Source of the DNA: Kofleriaceae bacterium
GTDB lineage: Bacteria; Myxococcota_A; Polyangia; Haliangiales; Haliangiaceae
Reading direction: 5' to 3'
Assembly: GCA_020633495.1 (NCBI GenBank)
Contig: JACKDR010000003.1
Span: 388,815-452,814, forward strand
Length of the DNA: 64,000 nucleotides
Shown here: positions 39,083 through 48,002 of the stretch, piece after piece
How the letters are laid out: every line of letters starts with the position of its first letter
Position numbering within the stretch: position 1 is the stretch's first letter
Notes under the pieces: generated by a model
The model's database searches: none
Told to the model about the DNA's origin: nothing
Seen by the model: only the letters and a program-made list of their open reading frames with translations
Program-made: the position numbers and the translations under genes

Positions 39083-40327
39083 GTGGCCATCCATCGCATC
39101 GGCGTCGTGGTCGGCGGCGGCCCCGCGCCCGGCACCAACGCCGTGATCGCGGCCGCCGCCATCGAGGCGATCAAGCTCGGCTGCGTGCCGATCGGCTTCC
39201 ACGACGGGCTGCACTGGCTGGCCCAGCGCTACACCGACGAGCAGCACGAGCTGACGATCGAGGAGGTGTCGCGAGCCCACCTGACCGGCGGCGTCATGCT
39301 CGGCACCTCGCGCACCGACGTCGCGGCCGACCCGGTGCTGCTGCGCAACACCGTCGACGCCCTGCGCAAGCTCGCGATCGACGCCGTCGTCGCGATCGGC
39401 GGCGACGATCTGGTGCGCAGCGCGCTCGCGATCGAGCGCGAGTCGGGCGGCCGCATCAAGGTGGTGCTGGTGCCCAAGAGCATCGACAACGACCTGGCGG
39501 TGCCGGCCCAGGTCGTCAGCCTCGGCCACGAGACCGCGCGCCACGTCGGCGTCGAGCTGGTCAAGAACCTCATGGAGGACGCCCGCACCACCGGGCGCTG
39601 GTACCTCGGCGTCACGATGGGCCGGCCGACCGGCCACCTGACGCTCGGCATCGGCAAGGCGGTCAGCGCGACCTGCACGGTCATCCCCGAGGAGTTCGGC
39701 CCCGGCCCGGTCCGCCTGGCCGACATCGTCGACATCGTCGAGGGTGCGATCATCAAGCGCCGCGCGCTGGGCAAGCCGCACGGCGTCGCGCTGCTGAGCG
39801 AGGCCCTGGTCGAGCGCTTCGATCCCGCCGAGGTCGAGGAGCTGCAGGACGTCGACCGCGACGCCCAGGGCAACATCCGGGTCACCGAGATCGATCTCGG
39901 TCGCAAGGTCCTCAACGAGGTCACGCTGCGGTTCGAGAAGCGCGGCATCAAGGTCTCGGTGGTCGACAAGACCATCGGCTACGAGCTGCGGTGCGCGGCG
40001 CCGCTGCCGATGGAGGCCGAGTACGCCCGCGATCTCGGCTTCGCGGCGGTGCGCCACCTGGTCGGCGGCGGCGGCGGCGCGGTGGTGACGCTGCAGACCG
40101 GCGCGCTGCGGCCGGTGCCGCTGGCCGAGTGCGTCGACGCCGCGACCGGCCGGGGCCGGCAGCGCGCGGTCGACGTCACCAGCGAGAACTACCAGGTCGC
40201 GCGCGCGTACATGGTGCGGCTCGAGCCCGCCGACCTCGCCGACGACGCCCAGGTCGCGCGCCTCGCCGCGGCCGGTGGCTTCGAGCCCGACGCGTTCCGG
40301 CGCCACTTCGCGCGCCTCGCCGGCTGA
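39083..40327 (+). CDS. 6-phosphofructokinase, PPi-dependent type (copy 2)
   Basis: 414 residues, paralogous to the preceding gene throughout. Motifs: 'GGGPAPGTNAVI', 'AIGGDDLVRS', 'VPKSIDNDLA', 'MGRPTGHLTLG', 'IGYELRC'. The catalytic Asp and the PPi markers are kept, so it may be active; Thr to Leu after GGDD and 'MGRPTGH' for 'MGRHAGH' distinguish it. GTG 39083 has GAGGAGA six bases upstream. Tandem copies recall the alpha/beta subunits of plant PPi-PFK, though both here look catalytic. Confidence 0.88.
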   Translation: MAIHRIGVVVGGGPAPGTNAVIAAAAIEAIKLGCVPIGFHDGLHWLAQRYTDEQHELTIEEVSRAHLTGGVMLGTSRTDVAADPVLLRNTVDALRKLAIDAVVAIGGDDLVRSALAIERESGGRIKVVLVPKSIDNDLAVPAQVVSLGHETARHVGVELVKNLMEDARTTGRWYLGVTMGRPTGHLTLGIGKAVSATCTVIPEEFGPGPVRLADIVDIVEGAIIKRRALGKPHGVALLSEALVERFDPAEVEELQDVDRDAQGNIRVTEIDLGRKVLNEVTLRFEKRGIKVSVVDKTIGYELRCAAPLPMEAEYARDLGFAAVRHLVGGGGGAVVTLQTGALRPVPLAECVDAATGRGRQRAVDVTSENYQVARAYMVRLEPADLADDAQVARLAAAGGFEPDAFRRHFARLAG

Positions 40328-40433
40328 CCGGCCGGTCGGCGCGGCTCGCGGCGCGTCGGCCGCGCCCGCGGCGCGGCGCGGCGAAAACCTTGCGCGCGCC
40401 GGCGCCGGCGGCGCGGCGGTGTAGGCCGCGACC

Positions 40434-40541
40434 TACGCTGTCGGGGACCGTCCCCACCACCGCTGTGGGCACGAAAATCCCCAAGATCTCGGGAACTCCA
40501 CGGGACGGCGGCGGTACGTCGGTTGCACTGCCCCGGCCGTG
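40434..40541 (+). promoter_or_regulatory. -10-like TACGCT and structured leader of the cytochrome gene
   Basis: TACGCT at about 40434-40439 is followed by a GGGGAC-c-GTCCCC hairpin (40443-40455) at the presumed transcript start and about 85 further bases before ATG 40542. The rest of the 214-base gap behind the phosphofructokinase is G/C-rich with no gene. Confidence 0.35.
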
Positions 40542-41063
40542 ATGTACCCCCGCCGCCTCGGCCGCCGTGCCCTCCTCGCGTCCGCCCTCCTGCTGCTCCC
40601 CGCCTGCGTCGTCGACATGATCGAGACCGTCGACGGCGCGGCGCTGGCCCGGGTCGGCGCGTACCACGACATGGACGAGCTCAGCCGCGAGCCCTACGCC
40701 TCCGAGCTCGCGCCCGCCCGGATCACGGTCTGGTTCGACGGCGAGTCCGAGGACGAGTACCTCCGCATCCACCCCGACGTCGACGGCTCGGGCGCGCACG
40801 TGGCGCCGGGCTCGATGATCGTCCGCGAGGTGCGCGACGCCGCCGGCACGATCACCAAGCTGACCGTGATGTGCAAGGGGCCGCCCGGCTACAACGCGGA
40901 CCTCGGCGACTGGTGGTTCGCCGTCACCGATCCCGACGGCCTGCCGCTGCCCGACGCCGCCGGCACGCCGATCGTCGGCAAGGTCGGCGACTGCTACAGC
41001 TGCCACGCCGAGCGCGCCGCCGACGACTTCCTGTTCGGCATGCCGGCGGCCGAGACCCGCTGA
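40542..41063 (+). CDS. exported cytochrome-P460-like mono-haem protein
   Basis: 173 residues. Twin-Arg-containing n-region, hydrophobic stretch and lipobox 'LLPAC' before Val. The mature part shows 'GSMIVREVRDAAGTITKLTVMCKGPPGYN' and 'DWWFAVTDPDG', then one haem c motif 'CYSCH' near the C terminus, the pattern of the cytochrome P460 fold. Relatives oxidise hydroxylamine or bind NO; this copy could be an electron carrier or NO-detoxifying protein. Lacking neighbours of nitrogen metabolism, the substrate is open. Confidence 0.8.
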   Translation: MYPRRLGRRALLASALLLLPACVVDMIETVDGAALARVGAYHDMDELSREPYASELAPARITVWFDGESEDEYLRIHPDVDGSGAHVAPGSMIVREVRDAAGTITKLTVMCKGPPGYNADLGDWWFAVTDPDGLPLPDAAGTPIVGKVGDCYSCHAERAADDFLFGMPAAETR

Positions 41064-41091
41064 CGTGGCCGCGCGGCGGCGCGCGGCCGGG

Positions 41092-41602
41092 TCAGGGCGC
41101 GGCCGCGAGCGCCGCGATCGCGTCGTCGAGGGCGCCGCGGGCGCCGTCGAGGTCGGCGCGCCAGCGCGCAGCCAGCTCGTCGATCAGCGCCGGCGCGGTG
41201 GCGGCGGCGTGCACGAACAGGTCCTGCTCCTCGGCGAGGTGGTGGTGCTCGGCGAGGTGCAGCACCGGCGCCGCGGCGTCGAGCGCGACCAGCGCGGCGC
41301 GGCGCCAGCCCGGCGTCGCGCGGTCGACCGCCGCCACCGGCGCGCGCAGCCGGCCGATCGCGGCCAGCAGCTTGACGTGCTGGCCGAAGTACAGCTCGGC
41401 CGGCCACCCGCGCGGTGGCGTCGAGCCGCGGCACCAGCCGGGCCTCCTCGTCGGCGGCGTGGCGCGCGGTCAGGCCGTGGAAGACGTCGAGCAGCGCCGC
41501 GGCGCGGCGGCCGTCGCCGACCAGCACCAGCTCGCGGACGTGGGCGAAGACGTCGTCGAGGCGGTGGTGGATCTCGACCAGGGGCGCGAGCGCGCGGGTC
41601 AC
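41092..41602 (-). CDS. hemerythrin-like (HHE) protein, frameshifted in this sequence
   Basis: About 170 residues from GTG 41602 after bridging a single-base change near 41395-41412. First half: 'LVEIHHRLDDVFAHVREL' and 'DVFHGLTARHAADEEARLVPRL'; second half, in the next frame: 'APVLHLAEHHHLAEEQDLFVHAA'. The spacing of His and Glu over four helices matches HHE cation-binding domains, which hold a di-iron site for O2 or NO sensing. Both halves are intact, so a sequence error is likely. It lies 16 bases after the SGST-repeat gene. Confidence 0.65.
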
Positions 41603-41618
41603 CGGATCGGGCTCGCGG

Positions 41619-42017
41619 TCACGGCAGGATGCCGAGCTGGAACAGGACCCACAGCGTCGCCGCCACGGTGCCGTCGCAGTCGAACTGCTTCTGGGCGTCG
41701 GCCACCGTGCCCCACGTCGAGCCGCTCTTGTAGATCTTGCCGTTCTCGATGGTCGCCTTGGTGCTGCCCGAGACCTCGACCGCCATCTTGCTGCCGCGCT
41801 GCACCGCCTTGCCCTGGGTGCTGCCCGACTTCTCGATCGTGAGGTCGGTGCCCGAGCGGCGCACCGTGAACTTGGTGCTGCCGCTCTTCTCGACCCGGTT
41901 GTCCTTGCACTTGTACTCGGGGCTGGCGACCGCCGGCCCGGCGATCATCGTGGCCAGGGCCAGGGCGACGGCGAGGACACCGGCGCGGCGGCGAGGGGAG
42001 GCGTGGTCGTGGGTCAT
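41619..42017 (-). CDS. exported protein with SGST repeats
   Basis: 132 residues. Clear signal peptide ('RRRAGVLAVALALATMIAGPAVAS'), then a short domain in which 'SGST' recurs four times and 'RSGT' once at 11-20 residue intervals ('EKSGSTKF', 'EKSGSTQG', 'EVSGSTKA', 'YKSGSTWG'). Each is followed by a charged strand, suggesting a small beta-solenoid or adhesin-like fold. Two cysteines near the ends could close it. ATG 42017 has GGCAGGAG upstream and TATCCT (42050-42045) as possible -10. No family recognised. Confidence 0.68.
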   Translation of the reverse strand: MTHDHASPRRRAGVLAVALALATMIAGPAVASPEYKCKDNRVEKSGSTKFTVRRSGTDLTIEKSGSTQGKAVQRGSKMAVEVSGSTKATIENGKIYKSGSTWGTVADAQKQFDCDGTVAATLWVLFQLGILP

Positions 42018-42155
42018 GCGGGCTCCTGCCGGGACGGCCCGGTCAGGATAGCGCGGCGGCGCCTCCGCCGCCGCCGGGAGCGACGCCGGTGCGCCCGGCC
42101 AGGCGATTTCGTGGGAACGTGGTGCCACGACCGCTGTCGGAGGATCGGGGGATCC

Positions 42156-42329
42156 ATGCACAGAAGGCTCGCTGCGATCGCTGCGTTCATCGTCCTCGGC
42201 TGCCAGAGCGGCATCCCGGACCCGTCCACGGAGCCGACCACGGGCGCGACCGCCGCGTCCCCGCCCGTCGCCGCGCGCGGCCCGGCGCGGGTCGCGGCCC
42301 GCCGCGCCGCGCCGCGCGCGGCCTGGTGA
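42156..42329 (+). CDS. 57-residue lipoprotein coupled to the VIT/vWA gene
   Basis: Signal with two Arg, hydrophobic core and lipobox 'VLGC' before Gln, then a Pro/Thr/Ala tail ending in an Arg/Ala-rich run. GGAGG lies upstream of ATG. Its stop overlaps the next GTG (GTGA), so it may serve both as a small surface lipoprotein and as the translational entry for the giant gene. Confidence 0.6.
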   Translation: MHRRLAAIAAFIVLGCQSGIPDPSTEPTTGATAASPPVAARGPARVAARRAAPRAAW

Positions 42330-45300
42330 CCGCGATGACCCGGGTCGCGATCGACCGCCCGGCGCCGCGCGCCGCCGCGGCGCCGTGGACGCTGACCGCG
42401 TCCGACGGCAGCGGCCTGCAGCTGACCCGGGTCGACGCCCACGCCGTCGTCGAGGGGCCGCTGGCGTTCACCGAGCTGCACCTGTACTTCCACAACCCGG
42501 AGGACCGGGTCCGCGAGGGCACGTTCGCGATCACGCTGCCGCCGCGCGCCGCGGTGTCGCGGTTCGCGATGGAGCGCGACGACGGCTGGCAGGAGGCCGA
42601 GGTGGTCGAGAAGGCCCTGGCCCGCCGTGCCTACGACGACTTCCTGCACCGCCGCCAGGATCCCGCGCTGCTCGAGAAGGCCGCCGGCAACCAGTTCACC
42701 GCCCGCGTCTTCCCGATCCCGGCCGGCGGCGACAAGCACCTGGTGCTGTCGTTCTCGCAGGAGCTGGCCGGGCGCGCCTACGTGCTGCCGCTGCTCGGCC
42801 TGCCGACGGTGGGGCGGATCGACGTCCAGCTCGACGCCATCCAGCTCGACGGCTCGCACGGGCCGCAGACCCTCAGCGAGCACGACTGGCAGCCCGACCA
42901 CGACTTCGTCGCCACCGCCGCGCCGGCGGCGGCGGCGGTCACCGCCGGTGACCTGGTCGTCGCGGTCGTGCCGTTCGACGGCGCCGGCGCCACCGCGGCC
43001 GCGGAGGCGCCGCGTCAGCTGACGGTGCTGGTCGACACCAGCGCGTCGCGCGCGCTCGGCTTCGCCGGCTACGTGGCGTCGATCCGCGCCCTGATCGGCG
43101 AGCTCCACGCCCGCTACGGCGACCCCCTCGACCTCGAGGTCGTCGCGTTCGATCAGGACACCCAGCCGATCTACCGCGGCGACGCCGCCGGCTACGGCGA
43201 CGCCGCGGACCGCGCGCTGGTGGCGCGCGGCGCCGCCGGCGCCTCGGACCTGGGCCAGGCGCTCGCCGCGCTGACCGCCGACGGCGCGGCGCCGCACCGG
43301 CGCGTCGTCGTCGTCAGCGACGGCGTCGTCACCGCCGGCGCCGACACCGCGGCGCTGGTCACCGCGGCCGCCGCGCTGCCGGTCGACCGCGTCGACGTGG
43401 TCCTGGTCGGCGGCCTGCGCGACGAGCGCCTGGGCGCGGCGCTGGTCCGCGCGCGGTCGCGCGCCGGCGACGTCCTCGACCTCGACGACGGCGTCGCCGC
43501 GGTCGCGGCCGCGCTCGGCGAGCCCGTGATCGTCGACGCCCCGGTCGAGGTCGCGGGCGCGAGCTGGGTGTACCCGCGCCGGATCCCGGCGGTCCGCCCC
43601 GGCACGCCGGTGGTGGTCTACGCGCGCGTGCCGGGCGCGCCCCAGACCCTCGACGTCACGATCGGCGGCGCGCGCCAGCGGCTGGGCCTGGGCGAGGCGA
43701 CCCCGGCGCTGATCGAGCGCGCGGTCGCGGGCGCCGAGCTCGAGGAGCTGGAGGCCCGGCTCGACGCCGCCGCGTCCGGCGACGACGTCGCCGCGCTGCG
43801 CGCCGAGATCGCGCGCCGCTCGACCGCGGCGCGCGTGCTGTCGAGCCAGACCTCGATGCTGGTGCTCGAGAGCGAGGCCGACTACGACCGCTACCACATC
43901 GCGCGCACCGCGCTCGCCGACATCCTGGTGATCGGCACCGACGGCGTCGAGGTGACCCGGCGCGCCGCGCTGCAGATCGCGGCGGCGGGGCCCGGCGACG
44001 AGCCGCCGCCGCCGCCCGACGACGACGCCGCCGACCGCGAGGTCGGCTCGGCGACCGACGTCGCGTCGCAGTTCGACTCCGCGTCCACCACCGGCGGCGC
44101 CGGCGACGGCGCCGGTGATGGCGACGACGGCATCGCCGGCGGCCTGCTGGGCGACGCGCCCGCGGACGCGGCGGACGGCTTCGGCTTCGGCCGCTCCGGC
44201 TTCGGGCCGGGCGGCGGCGGCTCCGGCTGGGGGACGATCGGCACCGGTCGCTATGGCACGATCGGCCACGGCTCCGGGACCGGCAGCGGCTACGGCGTCG
44301 GCGGCGGTCGCGGCGGCATGCGCGGTCGCACCGCCAGCGTGCCGTCGGTGCGGATCGGCGCCGCCACCGTCGAGGGTGGCCTCGATCGCGCCATCATCCG
44401 CCGCTACGTCCGGCGCAACCTGCCGAAGATCACCTACTGCTACGAGAAGCAGCTGCTCAGCGATCCGGGGCTCGCCGGCCAGGTCGCGACGACGTTCACG
44501 ATCACGCCCGACGGCACGGTCACCGGCGCCACCGCGACCGGCGTCCACGCCGAGGTCGCGCGCTGCATCGCGGCCGTGCTGGCCACGGTCCAGTACCCGC
44601 GCCCCACCGGCGGCGCGGTGCGCGTGGCCTACCCGTTCGTGTTCAGCCCCACCGGCGGCAGCGACGGCGGCGACGGCGGCAGCGTCGCCACCGGCGCCGC
44701 CGCCGACGACGAGGACGCCAAGGGCGAGCCGCCGCTGACCGGCAAGCTCGCCGACATCATGGACGCGCTGCGCCGCCGCAAGCTCGACGTCGCGCTGACC
44801 CGGGCGCGCGCGTGGCACGCCGAGGCCCCGGGCGACGTCCTGGCGCTGATCGGCCTGGGCGAGGCGCTCGAGGCCCGCAAGGACGTCGCCGCCGCGGCCC
44901 GCGTCTACGGCTCGATCATCGATCTGTTCCCCGGGCGCGCCGACCTGCGCCGCTTCGCCGGCGAGCGCCTCGAGCGCCTCGGCGACGCCGCCCGCGCCCT
45001 GGCCATCGACACCTACCGGCGCGCGGTCGCCGACCGCCCCGACCACGTCACCGGCCACCGCCTGCTCGCCTACGCGCTCGAGCGCGCCGGCGATCACGCC
45101 GGCGCGTTCGCCGCCATCCTCGCCGGCATCGACCAGCCGTACCCGGAGGACCGCTTCCCCGGCGCCGACCGCGTCCTCGCCGAGGACGCCGGCATGCTGG
45201 CCGCGGTCTACCTGGCGGCCGACGGGCCGCGCGCCGACGTCGAGCGCGAGCTGACGGCGCGCCACCTCGAGGTCGCCGATCAGCCGTCGACGCGGTTCAT

Positions 45301-45634
45301 CATGTACTGGGAGACCGACGCCAACGACGTCGACTTCCACATCCGCGACGCCCGCGGCGGCCACGCCTGGTACTCGAGCATGGAGCTGCCGTCCGGCGGC
45401 GAGCTGTACGCCGACAACACCACCGGCTACGGCCCGGAGTGCTTCGCGATCCCCGGCACCCCCAAGGCGGGCCCGTACCGGCTGTCGATCAACTACTACT
45501 CGCAGGGGCCGATGGGCTACGGCATGGGCCTGCTGCAGATCCAGCGCTTCGACGGCAAGCACCTGCGCTTCGAGGACCGCCCGTACGTGATCATGGTGGA
45601 CCACGCCTTCGTCGATCTCGGCACGTACCGCTGA
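42326..45634 (+). CDS. VIT / vWA / AgmX-PglI / TPR / DUF2135 multidomain protein
   Basis: 1102 residues. VIT domain (about 22-155, 'YDDFLHRRQDPALLE'), von Willebrand A domain (about 230-390) with MIDAS 'DTSAS', then a Gly-rich linker with the 'GTIGTGRYGTIGHG' pattern. Next is an AgmX/PglI C-terminal-type domain (about 683-773: 'LPKITYCYEKQLLSDPGLAG...VQYPRP'), TPR helices (about 805-935) and a DUF2135-like end ('DANDVDFHIRD', 'NTTGYGPECFAIPG'). AgmX/PglI domains belong to myxobacterial gliding proteins. Cell-surface assembly or motility-linked adhesion is plausible, but there is no obvious signal peptide from GTG 42326 or ATG 42335. Possibly the lipoprotein ahead supplies it in a longer product. 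Confidence 0.82.
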   Translation: MTAMTRVAIDRPAPRAAAAPWTLTASDGSGLQLTRVDAHAVVEGPLAFTELHLYFHNPEDRVREGTFAITLPPRAAVSRFAMERDDGWQEAEVVEKALARRAYDDFLHRRQDPALLEKAAGNQFTARVFPIPAGGDKHLVLSFSQELAGRAYVLPLLGLPTVGRIDVQLDAIQLDGSHGPQTLSEHDWQPDHDFVATAAPAAAAVTAGDLVVAVVPFDGAGATAAAEAPRQLTVLVDTSASRALGFAGYVASIRALIGELHARYGDPLDLEVVAFDQDTQPIYRGDAAGYGDAADRALVARGAAGASDLGQALAALTADGAAPHRRVVVVSDGVVTAGADTAALVTAAAALPVDRVDVVLVGGLRDERLGAALVRARSRAGDVLDLDDGVAAVAAALGEPVIVDAPVEVAGASWVYPRRIPAVRPGTPVVVYARVPGAPQTLDVTIGGARQRLGLGEATPALIERAVAGAELEELEARLDAAASGDDVAALRAEIARRSTAARVLSSQTSMLVLESEADYDRYHIARTALADILVIGTDGVEVTRRAALQIAAAGPGDEPPPPPDDDAADREVGSATDVASQFDSASTTGGAGDGAGDGDDGIAGGLLGDAPADAADGFGFGRSGFGPGGGGSGWGTIGTGRYGTIGHGSGTGSGYGVGGGRGGMRGRTASVPSVRIGAATVEGGLDRAIIRRYVRRNLPKITYCYEKQLLSDPGLAGQVATTFTITPDGTVTGATATGVHAEVARCIAAVLATVQYPRPTGGAVRVAYPFVFSPTGGSDGGDGGSVATGAAADDEDAKGEPPLTGKLADIMDALRRRKLDVALTRARAWHAEAPGDVLALIGLGEALEARKDVAAAARVYGSIIDLFPGRADLRRFAGERLERLGDAARALAIDTYRRAVADRPDHVTGHRLLAYALERAGDHAGAFAAILAGIDQPYPEDRFPGADRVLAEDAGMLAAVYLAADGPRADVERELTARHLEVADQPSTRFIMYWETDANDVDFHIRDARGGHAWYSSMELPSGGELYADNTTGYGPECFAIPGTPKAGPYRLSINYYSQGPMGYGMGLLQIQRFDGKHLRFEDRPYVIMVDHAFVDLGTYR

Positions 45635-45682
45635 TCGCCGCGTCGGCCTACCGACCCCGGGCGCCGGGAGGTAGACCGCAAC

Positions 45683-46000
45683 ATGACGAAGTCCAAAGCG
45701 CCCGCCAAGTCGTACGAGGAGATCACCCGCCAGGAGATCCCGTCGTTCGAGTTCTTCGAGCAAGGGCCCGCGCCCGCGAAGGTGTCGGACCTGGACCTGA
45801 TCCGCGCCGTGCGCGCCGCGCTGGCCGCGGATCCGCGCCTCGCCGGGCTCTCGATCGGGGTCGCGGTCGACCGCGCGAGGGTGACCCTCACCGGGGCCGC
45901 GATCGGTCCGGGCACCGCCGCCTACGCCGGCGACGTCGCCCGCGCGGTCGCCGGCGTCGCCGCGGTGGACAACCAGATCGCGATCACGCCCGGCGCCTGA
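45683..46000 (+). CDS. BON-domain protein
   Basis: 105 residues: charged N-terminal region, then a single BON fold ('DLIRAVRAALAADPRLAGLSIGVAVDRARVTLTGA' to 'AVAGVAAVDNQIAITPGA'). BON domains bind phospholipid surfaces or partner channels in osmoprotection. No signal peptide. A GGGAGG site is upstream of ATG. Confidence 0.85.
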   Translation: MTKSKAPAKSYEEITRQEIPSFEFFEQGPAPAKVSDLDLIRAVRAALAADPRLAGLSIGVAVDRARVTLTGAAIGPGTAAYAGDVARAVAGVAAVDNQIAITPGA

Positions 46001-46092
46001 GCGGGGCTCGCGGCGCGATCGCGCCGACCGCGACCCGCGGCGCGACCCGCGGCGGGTTGTCGCGATCGGGATCGCGTGGCACACCGATCCCG

Positions 46093-47367
46093 ATGGGGCG
46101 TGCGGGATCCAAGCTCGGGCTCGGTGCGACGTGGGCGATGGCGGTCGGCGGCATGGTCGGCGGCGGCATCTTCTCGACGCTCGGCGTCGTCATCGCGATC
46201 GCCGGGCCGTGGTCGTGGCTGAGCTTCGTCGCCGCCGGCGCGATCGCGCTCGCCGCCGGCCACGCCTACGTCAGCCTGGCCGCGCACTACCGCAAGGGCG
46301 GCGGCGCGTTCACGTTCCTGCGCGAGATCGACGCCACCCAGGTGGCGGGCAGCCTGTCGTGGGTGCTGATCGTCGGCTACGTCCTGACCAACGCGGTCTA
46401 CGCGTACACCTTCGGTGAGTACCTCGGGCACGTCGTCGGCCTCGGCCCGTGGTTCGCGCGCGTCGCCGCGGTCGCGATCCTGGCGGTGTTCATCGGCCTC
46501 AACCTGCGCAGCGTCGGCGACGCCGGCGGGGTCGAGCTCGTGCTGGTGTGGTTCAAGCTCGCCGCCCTGGTCGCGCTGGCCGGCTGGGGCCTGGCGCGCT
46601 GGGATCCGCCGGCGCTGGGCCGCGGCGTCGCCGACGCCGGCGTCGTCTCGGCGCTGTTCGGCGCCGCGTCGGTGTTCATGGCCTACGAGGGCTTCCAGCT
46701 GCTGGCCTACGACTACGACGACATCGAGGCGCCGCGGCGCACCCTGCCGCGCGCGGTCATGAGCGCGATCGTCGTGGTGATCGGCGTCTACGTCGTGGTC
46801 GCGCTCGGCACCGCGATGCTGATCGGCGCCGATCAGGTCGTCGCCCACGCCGAGGTCGCGCTGGCGATCGCGGGCGAGCGCGCGGCGGGCACCGCCGGCC
46901 TGGTGATCGTCACCATCGCGGCCGCGTTCTCGACCGGCTCGGCGATCAACTCGACGCTGTTCGCCACCGCGCGGCTCGCCCACGAGGTCGCGGCGGGCAG
47001 CCAGCTGCCCGCCGCGCTCGACCACGAGAACGCCGCCGGCATCCCGGATCGCGCGGTGGTCGCGCTCGGCGTCCTGGCCGCCATCCTGGCCGCGGTCGGG
47101 ACCCTCACCTCGCTGGTCGAGGCGGCCAGCCTGGCGTTCCTGACCACGTTCGCGATCGTGTGCGGCCTGGCGTTCCGCGAGCGCAGCGGCGCGCGCGTCG
47201 TGACCGGCCTGGGCGCCGTCGCGGCCACCGCGGCGGCGATCGCGCTGGTCGATCGCCTGGTCCGGACCGATCCGCTGGCCCTGGCGTTCCTCGGCGGCCT
47301 CGTCGTGGTCGCGGTGCTCGGGCGCCCGATCCTGCTCCGCCACGTCCGCACCGAGCAGGCCCGCTGA
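46093..47367 (+). CDS. APC-superfamily amino-acid permease
   Basis: 424 residues with about twelve hydrophobic segments. N-terminal 'VGGMVGGGIFSTLGVV' is the unwound TM1 substrate-binding motif, followed by 'LAAHYRKGGGAFTFLRE'. The TM6 region is 'FMAYEGFQLLAYDYDDIEAPRRTLPRA', also family-typical. Transports an amino acid or polyamine by cation coupling or exchange; specificity cannot be read. It is slightly shorter than most APC permeases (430-500), with a brief C terminus. Confidence 0.88.
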   Translation: MGRAGSKLGLGATWAMAVGGMVGGGIFSTLGVVIAIAGPWSWLSFVAAGAIALAAGHAYVSLAAHYRKGGGAFTFLREIDATQVAGSLSWVLIVGYVLTNAVYAYTFGEYLGHVVGLGPWFARVAAVAILAVFIGLNLRSVGDAGGVELVLVWFKLAALVALAGWGLARWDPPALGRGVADAGVVSALFGAASVFMAYEGFQLLAYDYDDIEAPRRTLPRAVMSAIVVVIGVYVVVALGTAMLIGADQVVAHAEVALAIAGERAAGTAGLVIVTIAAAFSTGSAINSTLFATARLAHEVAAGSQLPAALDHENAAGIPDRAVVALGVLAAILAAVGTLTSLVEAASLAFLTTFAIVCGLAFRERSGARVVTGLGAVAATAAAIALVDRLVRTDPLALAFLGGLVVVAVLGRPILLRHVRTEQAR

Positions 47368-47406
47368 GCCGGCGGCGCGGAGCGGATCGCGCCGCGCGCC
47401 GGCGGA

Positions 47407-47835
47407 TCAGGGCGTCGGCTCGAGCCGGTCCCAGCGGACGTCGGCGCCGTCGGTGGTGCCGATCAGCGCGGTGGCGCACCGGGCGCCGTCGATGCGGGTG
47501 GCGGTGCCGTCGTCGCCGCTGAGGACGAGGGCGCCGTCGTCGACCGACCAGGTGCCGCCGAGGAACGGGCGATCGTGGAGGTGGCTGAGGAACGTGCCGT
47601 CGGACTCGAGCGTGATCTCCTCGAAGTCGGAGCCGGCCTCGACGCGCCAGCTGCCGGCGACGGTCTCGGCGGTGCACGGCAGCGCGGCGACCCGGCCGCC
47701 GGGGCCGTCGGCGCCGGGACGATCGCCGGCGGTGTTGCTGGGCGCCGGCGCCGTCGCCTGGCTGCCGCCGCAGGCGGCGAGCAGCGAGGTGACGACGGCG
47801 ACGGTGAGGGAGGAGCGTGGGCGGGACGCGAACAT
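47407..47835 (-). CDS. predicted lipoprotein
   Basis: 142 residues. Lipobox 'LLAAC' before Gly, Ala/Pro/Gly linker, then a beta domain 'GSWRVEAGSDFEEITLESDGTFLSH...GTWSVDDGALVLSGDDG', typical of small lipocalin-like domains that report on or bind ligands. GACACT seven bases upstream of ATG resembles the local -10 with G for T. Confidence 0.72.
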   Translation of the reverse strand: MFASRPRSSLTVAVVTSLLAACGGSQATAPAPSNTAGDRPGADGPGGRVAALPCTAETVAGSWRVEAGSDFEEITLESDGTFLSHLHDRPFLGGTWSVDDGALVLSGDDGTATRIDGARCATALIGTTDGADVRWDRLEPTP

Positions 47836-47957
47836 CTCGCCGAGTGTCGACGGCGGGCCCGCGGCCGTCAACGCGCGGTGCCCTGTCGCGGCCGGCGCCG
47901 GTCCCGGGCGGCCGCCGTTTGGCCCGGTCGGCACGCACCGTCGCCCGGCGTCGCTGA

Positions 47958-47963
47958 TACGCT
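47958..47963 (+). promoter_or_regulatory. -10-like TACGCT with SD-bearing leader
   Basis: About 57 bases upstream of GTG 48021; a GGAGGGG sequence at 47992-47998 lies within the leader, pointing to initiation earlier than the first standard start codon. Confidence 0.38.
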
Positions 47964-48002
47964 CGCGCCGTTCACGACAAACACATCCTGCGGAGGGGTC
48001 CG

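Noticed and set aside
37058..40327. One giant protein spanning the yebC and both phosphofructokinase genes
   Set aside because: Only its last 414 residues are meaningful; the rest is another frame of the real upstream genes.
42014..46084. A 1356-residue frame antisense to the VIT/vWA gene
   Set aside because: It is the complement of a strongly domain-bearing gene and shows only Arg/Gly/Val-biased sequence typical of antisense frames in high-GC DNA.
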